From NCBI RefSeq assembly GCF_002276045.1, contig NZ_NQMR01000023.1:1-43227 (forward strand): 43,227 nucleotides of DNA, written 5' to 3'. Numbering within the stretch: the stretch's first letter is position 1; every line of letters begins with the position of its first letter. Below are positions 36,691-43,227 of this stretch, in pieces. Source of the DNA: Pseudoalteromonas sp. NBT06-2. GTDB taxonomy: Bacteria; Pseudomonadota; Gammaproteobacteria; Enterobacterales; Alteromonadaceae. Both the position numbers and the translations under genes were made by a program. Under the pieces are notes generated by a model. The model was not told where the DNA came from and did no database searches. It saw nothing but the letters and a program-made list of their open reading frames with translations.

Positions 36691-37500
36691 ATGTCGATTA
36701 ACGGACACGACTGGCTATTATTTAAACCTAGGCTGAGTATATTCAAAAAACTGCCTTATCCTGTTTTTATGAAAGCCAAAGACTTGCCACCTAGAGGAAA
36801 AGTGATTGGTCATAAACATGATTGGGACCAATTAATCTATGCTGCCTCAGGATTATTAGCAGTCAGTTGTATTAAAGGTGACCATCTTATTCCATCCGGT
36901 CAAGCAATTTGGATCCCAGCCAATCAACTTCATAGTATTGCTACAATCAATGGTGCAAAACTTCGTAGCGTACATTTACAAAAAGGCCTAATAGATCAAT
37001 TAGCTAAAGATATTACAGTATTAAAAATTGATAGTTTAACCAGAGAGTTAATTAGCAAGGCAAGCTACTTTTCATTTTCTGAAACCATCAACTCTAGTTT
37101 TACCAAACAACAAAATCGCTTGCTGAATGTGCTTGTAGATGAAATATCTCAACTCGAAGAAGTGCCTTTATGCTTACCTTTATCAAACGACTCTTTATTG
37201 TTACCAATTCTTATCTGGCAGCAAAAAAAACCTGACAGTAATAAAACACTGGAAATGTGGTCAGATGAACTAGGAGCGAGTACCAAAACAATCTCAAGAC
37301 GATTTAAATCAAAGCTCGGCATTAACTTCACTAAGTGGCGAGAGCAATTAAGGTTACATAAAGCAATTCAATGGTTAAGTGAAAACAGATCTGTTACTGA
37401 TGTGTCTTTAAGTTTAGGGTATGAGTCATTACCTGCATTTATTCAAATGTTTAAACGACAAACGGGCACTACCCCTGGAAAATTTATCAATACTAAATAA
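36691..37500 (+). CDS. AraC-family regulator with N-terminal cupin
   Basis: A predicted 269-residue regulator. The N-terminal cupin sensing domain is clear (GKVIGHKHDWDQLIYAASGL, IPSGQAIWIPANQLHSI), with His residues that could hold a ligand. The C-terminal AraC double HTH is SNKTLEMWSDELGASTKTIS then TDVSLSLGYESLPAFIQMFK, with the closing signature RQTGTTPGKFI. I start at ATG 36691, after which similarity to the family begins; an in-frame ATG at 36622 is possible. It is divergent from the PEP-mutase-like lyase, 126 bp apart, so control of that gene is likely. No operator palindrome is obvious. Confidence 0.87.
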   Translation: MSINGHDWLLFKPRLSIFKKLPYPVFMKAKDLPPRGKVIGHKHDWDQLIYAASGLLAVSCIKGDHLIPSGQAIWIPANQLHSIATINGAKLRSVHLQKGLIDQLAKDITVLKIDSLTRELISKASYFSFSETINSSFTKQQNRLLNVLVDEISQLEEVPLCLPLSNDSLLLPILIWQQKKPDSNKTLEMWSDELGASTKTISRRFKSKLGINFTKWREQLRLHKAIQWLSENRSVTDVSLSLGYESLPAFIQMFKRQTGTTPGKFINTK

Positions 37501-37876
37501 AAAATTTGCCAGTTTGCTTTATTTCATCTCCTCTATTCAAAAAAATATTAAAAAACTTAATTTTTTCTAATAAATAAACTTACCCATCAAGCATAACATT
37601 ATGATTTAAAAGATTTATGAATAAGAAATCATGAATACCCTCAAAACCTTTTTATCGAATTAAAATACATTTACTTTATGGGGTAGCTATTTCCGATAAG
37701 TTCCCTAAATAACAGTTAAAAAATAGCAAATTATTAATCGTAAAATCTGTATAGCCGGTTATTTCCGTGACGGTTATTAATACAATTATCAACTTTGAGA
37801 CTGAAATAAAAAAAATAATACCTATTCTAGCTGGATTAACCACCTTGCATGGCATGCAAATATAGTGATCACTGAA
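37501..37876. other. Non-coding AT-rich stretch
   Basis: I see no gene here. Two short direct repeats of 'TATTTCCG' (around 37689 and 37760) and a small open stretch at about 37769 occur, none convincing. It leads into the miniature-element relic. Confidence 0.4.
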
Positions 37877-38107
37877 TATATACCCATGATACCTAAAAAT
37901 GCGCGATTTCAGCGAGAATTAAACAGGATTTAAGTAAGGCATTAATTGAAGATAATAGTTGTTCCCTTATCAAAATTAATAACGCAGCATAAACCCTATT
38001 TAAATTCGCCGAGAGGGAACTTCTGAGCAAACTCACTTCATCGTTGCCTTGAATTGGACTCGCTCAGATAGCTCTGAAACATGCATATTGAAGTAACATG
38101 GGTATAC
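37877..38107 (+). mobile_element. Diverged relative of the miniature element
   Basis: Ends TATACCCATGATAC (37879-37892) and GTAACATGGGTATA (38093-38106) are inverted repeats of a sister family. The centre is clearly homologous to copies 1-4: AGGCATTAATTGAAGATAAT, then TTCCCTTATCAAAATTAATA and ACGCAGCATAAA align with the corresponding stretch of copy 1. ACTTCTGAGCAAACTCACTTC with GACTCGCTCAGATAGCTCT forms the inner inverted repeat. It is about 80 bp before the M20 peptidase gene and could carry or replace its promoter. Confidence 0.72.
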
Positions 38108-38189
38108 TTACTACCTTTCTTATAAAAACTTGTCGTATTTTTATTAATCATTTGAAACAGCATCGTTTTTAATAGATATTAAAGTTACT

Positions 38190-39530
38190 ATGAATTTATA
38201 TCTGATAACTATGTTTAAAATAATAAAAATACCTACATTACTTTTTTTAGCTGCATCCTTAGTACCAAATATACATGCTAAAACGCCACTAGATGAAAAC
38301 GAAAAAAATATCGTTAAATACGTTGAATTAGCCATACCACAAGCGCTTAAAGAAATAGAACAAGCGGTTAATATCAATAGTGGCTCAATGAATATTGAAG
38401 GTGTAAAACAAGTAGGCTTATTAGCTAAACAACAACTGTTAGAAATAGGCTTTGACGTTCAATGGCTTGATGGCAGCAGATTTAATCGCGCAGGTCATAT
38501 TTTAGCGACTCATAACAGTAATAACCCTAACGCGCTTAAAGTTTTAATGATCGGTCATTTAGATACCGTATTTGCCAAAAATGATGATTTTCAAAAATTT
38601 AAAATGCTTAGTGATACCCAAGCCACAGGCCCAGGTATTGCAGATATGAAAGGCGGTAATACCATAATTATTTCAGCAATGCGTATCTTAAAAAAACTGA
38701 ACTTACTAGGTAACATGAGTATAAAAATCCTACTAACAGGAGATGAAGAAAGTAGCGGTCGCCCTTTATCTTTATCTAAAAAAGCCATTGTAGATGGCGC
38801 AATTTGGGCTGATATTGCATTAGGTTTTGAAAATGGTGATAACAATATCAATACCGGTATGGCTGCACGTAGAGGCTATACCGGTTGGACTTTGCATGTA
38901 TCCGGCAAACCAGCGCATTCATCTCAAATATTTAATGATGAAATAGGCTACGGTGCAATTTATGAAACAGCTCGAATTTTAGAAGCTTTTAGAGCCCAAC
39001 TAGAACAAGAAAAAAACTTAACTTTTAATCCAGGCATAATAATTGGTGGTACCAATATAGATTACGATAAAGCAAAATATACTGGTTCTGCATTTGGTAA
39101 AAGTAATGTGATTGCACAAACCACTAAAGTAAGAGGTGATTTAAGAGCGCTTTCAAATAAACAGCTTAAAAAAGCCAAACAAATCATGCAAAATATCGTT
39201 AAAAATAACTTAAATCATACAAGTGCAGAACTTGTTTTTGAAGCTGGCTATCCACCTATGGCACTGACACAAGGCAATTTAGATTTATTGGCGCAATATA
39301 GCCAAGTTAGTCAAGATTTAGGTTATAACGCAGTAAAACCTGCTAACCCTCGCAAAGCTGGCGCAGCAGATATTTCATTTGCAGCAGAGTATGTTGATAT
39401 GTCACTAGATGGCTTAGGTTTAATGGGATCAGGCGCACATACTAAAAATGAAACGGCCGATTTAACTACATTAAATAAAAATATAGCAAAAACAGCGATA
39501 TTGATTTATCGCCTATCTAATCAAAAATAA
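38190..39530 (+). CDS. Exported M20-family metallopeptidase (carboxypeptidase G2-like)
   Basis: Zinc-dependent exopeptidase of the M20 family, 446 residues. The signal peptide is about 8-30 (IKIPTLLFLAASLVPNIHA). Catalytic residues are visible: VLMIGHLDTVF (H123, D125), GPGIADMKGG (bridging D152), LLTGDEESSGR (E186, E187), GFENGD (metal Asp) and a final His in GSGAHTKNE. The dimerisation domain lies in between (GYTGWTLHVSGKPAHSSQIF). Order and spacing match carboxypeptidase G2/glutamate carboxypeptidase, which cleaves C-terminal glutamate or related peptides in the periplasm. ATG 38190 or ATG 38211 may be the start; neither has a strong ribosome-binding site. A bidirectional terminator follows. 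Confidence 0.9.
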   Translation: MNLYLITMFKIIKIPTLLFLAASLVPNIHAKTPLDENEKNIVKYVELAIPQALKEIEQAVNINSGSMNIEGVKQVGLLAKQQLLEIGFDVQWLDGSRFNRAGHILATHNSNNPNALKVLMIGHLDTVFAKNDDFQKFKMLSDTQATGPGIADMKGGNTIIISAMRILKKLNLLGNMSIKILLTGDEESSGRPLSLSKKAIVDGAIWADIALGFENGDNNINTGMAARRGYTGWTLHVSGKPAHSSQIFNDEIGYGAIYETARILEAFRAQLEQEKNLTFNPGIIIGGTNIDYDKAKYTGSAFGKSNVIAQTTKVRGDLRALSNKQLKKAKQIMQNIVKNNLNHTSAELVFEAGYPPMALTQGNLDLLAQYSQVSQDLGYNAVKPANPRKAGAADISFAAEYVDMSLDGLGLMGSGAHTKNETADLTTLNKNIAKTAILIYRLSNQK

Positions 39531-39556
39531 CAGCTTATTTGATATAAGTTATATAC

Positions 39557-39594
39557 AAAAAAGCCATAAACATTAAAATGTTGATGGCTTTTTT
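39557..39594. terminator. Bidirectional rho-independent terminator
   Basis: AAAAAAGCCATAAACATT (39557-39574) pairs with AATGTTGATGGCTTTTTT (39577-39594), one mismatch in 18. A-run on the left and T-run on the right serve both the M20 gene and the convergent fusion gene. Confidence 0.88.
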
Positions 39595-39615
39595 ATTGAA
39601 TCCTAAATTTCCTAT

Positions 39616-41883
39616 TTAATTATTTAAAGCGTAACCGCCTTTAAGGTGGCCTACATTTTTATAACCTAAACGTGCTAATGCTTGCGCTGCAACATGAGAG
39701 CGACTACCACTACGACATACTAATACTAACTGCTCTGATTTATCTTGATGCGCGCCAATAAAGTCAACCAAGCGTGTAAGCGGTACGTTTGTACCAAATT
39801 TTTGTGCATGGCCTAATGCATATTCATGTGGTTCTCTAATATCAATTAAAGTCATGCCATTTGATTGTGACATGGCATCAGATAATGTTTGTGAATTATA
39901 GTCGGTAACAGGTTTTTTATTACAAGACTCAACAAACGCACCACACATGATTTCACTACCTACTTCATCATTGATATTAGTATCTAATGCTATTTTTTTT
40001 GTTACAAAATCAGTAACTTCAATCTCTTTATTTATCACTTTAGTTAATAAGCAATTACGATCCATTTCTGCCGCTATCGTAGTCACAAACTCATTATGGT
40101 AATCATGACTAGCACACAACAAGCTCTCATTGCCTATTATACTGTGCAATAACTGAATACTTTCAAGCATGTGTTCTGAACTACTGGTTGAGAAGTTAGT
40201 GCGACCTAAGCTGCCCATTAAAATCATATCGCCACAAAATACATATTCTGTTTTAAGTTCATTATTTTTTTCAGAGCATAAAATTAAGCTAATGCTGTCA
40301 TCTGTATGACCTGGTGTTGCTACTTTAACTAAATACTTTTCACCTACTTTGATCATCGGGTAACTCTGACCATTTAAAGTTTTAGTACCACACGCGATAG
40401 GCCAACCAAGTGAATCAGTATTTTGTGTTAAGTCTAAATTATTAACCAATTGACCTCGGTCCGATACATGATCCGCATGGCCATGAGTATCTATCGCTGC
40501 TGTTAAAGTTAAGTTTTGGCAATTTAATACTGTAGATAATCTTTCAGTAATTTCAGATAAAGGATCAATCACAACTGCAGATTTAGTTGCTTTGTCTACG
40601 TATAACCAAGTACAACTACCACCTACTTTAAATTGAACTAACCCCTCAAGATCTGCCTTAGTATTAACATCATTTGCATCAAAAGTTAAACAGCTTTGAC
40701 CTAATGCTTGAGCTGATTGAACAATACGCTCACATGCAGTATCAATTTGTGTTTGCGTCATCGCAGGGCCAAATGACATACGAATTGCTGACTCACTTTG
40801 CCATGCAGGTAAACCCATCGCATCTAACACAAAACTACGGGTTACTTTAGAACTACAAGCTGATCCAGAACTGACACGAATATTTGCGGCATCAAATAAA
40901 TCCATCATTTCTTTTGAGCTAAAACCTGGAATGGCAAAATTTAATGTTGTTGGCACACTGTTTTTAAAACTGTGGTTAAATACGACTTCAGGGAAAGACT
41001 GTTTAAGCGCAGTTGTTAGTTGCTCTCTAAAGCTATGTAACTGTTCAACATCAGTAAATGATTCATCATTGGTTGATAACAACATATCAAAAATTACATT
41101 TAGTGCAGCTAAGCCCGGTAAGTTCTCTGTACCTGAGCGTAACCCCCCTTCTTGACCACCACCAGCAATAAATGGTGTAAAAGGTGCATTTTCACGAATA
41201 TAAACAAAACCTATACCTTTAGGACCGTATAACTTATGACCACTAAAAGGTGCGTAATCAATACTGGTATTTGCTAACTCTAAAGATGTTTTACCAAGCG
41301 CTTGAACACAATCAACCATCCAATATATGCCAGCATTATTATCACGGATTACTTGCTCTAAACGTGCTAAATCTTGATAAACACCCGTTTCATTATTAAC
41401 CGCCATAGTACAAATCATCAAAGCGCTTGGTACTTCATTGGCGATGAATTCTAAATCGAGGTCACCTTCATTGTTTACCGGAATCGCTTTTACTTCAGCA
41501 TTAATTTCAAGAATATTATTCCAATGCTTTAACGACTCAGGAACCGCTTTATGCTCGGTCGCACCATATAAAATTGTGTATTTCTTACCAGCTTGCATTT
41601 GTGACTTAGCACTATAAAGTCCAGATAAAATACCTGTTTGAATACCTTCAGTCGCACCACTGGTAAAAATTACCGAGCCATTACCCGAGCCTAAAACCTT
41701 TTTAGCCTTATCGCGTGCATTATCCATAATCTGCTTCGCTTGCAGACCAGAAATATGGCTACTACTTGGATTACCAAACATGGTTTCCATAGTTGTAAGC
41801 GCTGCAGCTGCTGCTTTTGGCAATACAGGCGTCGTTGCATTTGCATCGAGATAAATTTGGCTTAAAGAATTTTGGGCAGTCAT
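39616..41883 (-). CDS. Cysteine desulfurase - persulfide-dioxygenase-type MBL - rhodanese fusion
   Basis: A 755-residue three-domain sulfur protein. Residues 1-400 are a class V PLP cysteine desulfurase: YLDANATTP, FTSGATEG, ATEHKA, VDCVQALGK, SGHKLYGPKG with PLP lysine K217, and RVSSGSACSS with persulfide Cys C343. Residues about 410-610 are a metallo-beta-lactamase fold of the ETHE1/persulfide dioxygenase class: DTHGHADH (H467, H469, D471, H472), ATPGHTDDS (H526), FCGDMILMGSLGRTNF (D552) and SHDYH (H593). Residues about 660-755 are a rhodanese with LVCRSGSRSH (C723). All catalytic residues are present. It would take sulfur from cysteine and oxidise or transfer the persulfide in one protein. 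It stands alone; the ATG 41883 upstream region has TAAAGAGCC. Confidence 0.9.
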   Translation of the reverse strand: MTAQNSLSQIYLDANATTPVLPKAAAAALTTMETMFGNPSSSHISGLQAKQIMDNARDKAKKVLGSGNGSVIFTSGATEGIQTGILSGLYSAKSQMQAGKKYTILYGATEHKAVPESLKHWNNILEINAEVKAIPVNNEGDLDLEFIANEVPSALMICTMAVNNETGVYQDLARLEQVIRDNNAGIYWMVDCVQALGKTSLELANTSIDYAPFSGHKLYGPKGIGFVYIRENAPFTPFIAGGGQEGGLRSGTENLPGLAALNVIFDMLLSTNDESFTDVEQLHSFREQLTTALKQSFPEVVFNHSFKNSVPTTLNFAIPGFSSKEMMDLFDAANIRVSSGSACSSKVTRSFVLDAMGLPAWQSESAIRMSFGPAMTQTQIDTACERIVQSAQALGQSCLTFDANDVNTKADLEGLVQFKVGGSCTWLYVDKATKSAVVIDPLSEITERLSTVLNCQNLTLTAAIDTHGHADHVSDRGQLVNNLDLTQNTDSLGWPIACGTKTLNGQSYPMIKVGEKYLVKVATPGHTDDSISLILCSEKNNELKTEYVFCGDMILMGSLGRTNFSTSSSEHMLESIQLLHSIIGNESLLCASHDYHNEFVTTIAAEMDRNCLLTKVINKEIEVTDFVTKKIALDTNINDEVGSEIMCGAFVESCNKKPVTDYNSQTLSDAMSQSNGMTLIDIREPHEYALGHAQKFGTNVPLTRLVDFIGAHQDKSEQLVLVCRSGSRSHVAAQALARLGYKNVGHLKGGYALNN

Positions 41884-42504
41884 ATACAGGCTCTTTATAT
41901 TGATTCAATCAAATATAACTAAATGATATAAGTAATTACATATAGATATATTAACAAGATAACATCACGATTCAAGCATTAATTTGCACTTAAAATAAGC
42001 ATCATAAAAACAAGTCATATAAAACAGGTGCATAGCGGGATTGAATTAAAATAAAATTCAATGAATTTTGAGCGAACATGAGTGTTAATCTAAAAACAGC
42101 AAATAAAATAAATATAGCATAGAGAATATAGCCAATATAACAGAGATTAAAATATCCCGATCTCAAACTTTACATACATCAAATAACCTACAATTTTTAT
42201 ATGCTTTTCTATATTCCTTATTATTACAAACACATCATTTTCGATCGCTTCACAGGTTTGCTAGCGGCTTCCTTCCGAACTATCTTTCGCGATTTAGTTA
42301 TTGTCATTCGCTAGTAGTTAAGTTTTAATAACAATCAATTATTAAACGATTATCTTTCTACTGAGGACTTCACCTCATAAGTTATTGACCATGTCGGGCG
42401 TACACTAAGCAAAGTAATCTGACATATTATAGTGTGCCTCCATTTCGCTACACCACACTTTAAAATACAGCTGTTAACAGCGTTATAACAATAAGGTGGT
42501 ATCG
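41884..42504. other. Non-coding region upstream of two divergent genes
   Basis: About 620 bp with no coding signal on either strand. It includes TTGACC (42384) and a GTACACTA/TAGTGTGC pair of short inverted words (42400-42445). It must carry the promoters for the fusion gene and for the membrane-protein gene, but none is convincing. Confidence 0.4.
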
Positions 42505-43038
42505 GTGCTAACTTTAGCTAAAAAAAATGTCCCATTTATATTTCTTGCTATTATTTGCGCTTTCTGGACTTTTTTCTATCAAAGTTCGAATGCTCTGAAT
42601 GAATATGGCGGAGAAAAGCCTGAATGGCTGTTATTAATTGACGGCTTAATTGTTTTACCTGTTTTATGTTTTTTGTGCGTTAAAGATAAGAAAGAACCAG
42701 CCATTAAAGCCGTAGCATATGGTTGCCTAATTATATTGCTTGGTAGCTTTATTATCCCTGAAAGCTCAAAAGTCGCATGGCCTTACCTAGAATCATTGCG
42801 TTACTTTGCTATTGCTGCATTCATCATTTTAGAAGTTACAACTATTTTTACAGTTCTATTTGCTATCAAGGCTTCGCTAACTAAAGAAAAAGATCCTGAT
42901 ATAGCTATTTCACAGCCAATTGAAAATATTGTAGGTAAAGGAGTTATAAGTGCATTGCTATCTTTTGAGGCTAGAGTTTGGACATATACCCAAACCACTT
43001 CAAGATGCAGGATTCAGTTGGAATTAGAAATGCTTTAG
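42505..43038 (+). pseudogene. Multi-helix membrane protein truncated by a miniature element
   Basis: The reading frame from GTG 42505 (AAGGTGGT just upstream) encodes an inner-membrane protein with four to five helices: FIFLAIICAFWTFFYQ, LLLIDGLIVLPVLCFLC, AVAYGCLIILLGSFII and YFAIAAFIILEVTTIFTVLF. After VGKGVISALLSFEARVWT the frame enters miniature element copy 4 at about 42984, and the last 18 or so residues (TYTQTTSRCRIQLELEML) are element-derived. The original C-terminus is lost or displaced beyond the window. I do not recognise the family. Confidence 0.65.
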
Positions 43039-43227
43039 GCAAGGCATTGATTGAAGAACATGGTTATTCCCTTTTCAAAATCAATAACGCTGCATAAAGT
43101 ATTTATAAACCAACCTTACAGGGACTTCTGAGCAAATCATGCTCGTTGTTGCCTGCATGGATGTAGGTACTAGAGCAATGCAGGAGCATATTGCCGGTCC
43201 ATCTTTTTTTAAGGGAGTAACCATTAA
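42984..43227 (+). mobile_element. Miniature inverted-repeat element, copy 4 (long form, cut by window end)
   Basis: Same orientation as copy 1: the left end TATACCCAAACCACTTCAAG starts at 42985. It has the 48-bp internal block (about 43151-43198) as in copy 3. The right end lies beyond the window. It is inserted in the 3' part of the membrane-protein gene. Confidence 0.88.

Noticed and set aside
37769..37867. 32-codon open frame starting GTG in the region before the miniature-element relic
   Set aside because: No recognisable homology and no ribosome-binding site; likely chance.
42395..42500. Possible integron attC-like site before the membrane-protein gene (short inverted words, AGCGTTATAAC)
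   Set aside because: The 7-base core does not fit GTTRRRY, and no paired R'/R'' sites or cassette neighbours are present.

Overview
The window reads as chromosomal DNA of an AT-rich marine gammaproteobacterium of the order Alteromonadales, near Colwelliaceae or Pseudoalteromonadaceae. The evidence is DbpA followed by a DUF3622-type protein, a MipA/OmpV porin with a DUF3019 remnant, a DUF4953-type metalloprotease, and short repeats with 'tatacccaa...cacttcaa' ends. The genus cannot be fixed by eye. No rRNA, tRNA or CRISPR array was seen.

Layout. 1-6.0 kb: housekeeping and degradative genes (acyl-CoA thioesterase, dbpA, DUF3622, a DnaQ-like exonuclease, a secreted zinc metalloprotease). 6.0-8.6 kb: a broken solute-binding protein, an EamA exporter and a divergent AraC regulator. 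8.7-14.2 kb: a decay zone with remnants of a lipoprotein, an outer-membrane barrel, a lipase-like hydrolase, an ApbE-like protein, an SDR and an azoreductase. Among these, an intact TetR and a DOPA-dioxygenase-like gene remain, along with two inverted copies of a miniature element. 14.2-20.5 kb: a coherent amino-acid module. Saccharopine reductase and saccharopine dehydrogenase (LYS9/LYS1 types) are divergent from a fused small-molecule kinase/phospholyase, which is followed by an NhaC transporter. 20.6-20.8 kb: a promoter overlapping a Fur box with a terminator about 100 nt downstream, a candidate iron-controlled sRNA. 21.5-27.5 kb: an IS91 fragment and two HUH (Y1) transposase elements with inverted ends, flanking an unknown 604-residue protein and a MipA/OmpV porin. 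27.9-30.2 kb: an XRE regulator divergent from a small exported protein, a DUF2145 protein and a frameshifted YiaA/B protein. 30.4-35.6 kb: thioredoxin with a miniature element abutting its start, two LysR regulators each beside a perfect palindrome, and a doxX / glutathionyl-hydroquinone reductase / pirin operon resembling the E. coli YhaJ regulon. 35.7-43.2 kb: a PEP-mutase-like lyase with an AraC regulator, an M20 peptidase, a triple fusion (cysteine desulfurase, persulfide-dioxygenase-type MBL, rhodanese), and a membrane protein cut by another miniature element.

Main candidates for something undescribed. (1) The 14.2-20.5 kb locus can be read as hydroxylysine kinase + phospholyase giving 2-aminoadipate semialdehyde, which the adjacent saccharopine enzymes could convert to lysine, or as entry of hydroxylysine and lysine into a shared catabolic route. 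(2) The Fur-controlled sRNA candidate. (3) The three-domain sulfur-handling fusion. (4) The miniature-element family, with two length classes, which breaks or re-wires genes. Several genes carry single-base frameshifts that could be sequencing errors. Others carry several in-frame stops and deletions and are truly decayed.
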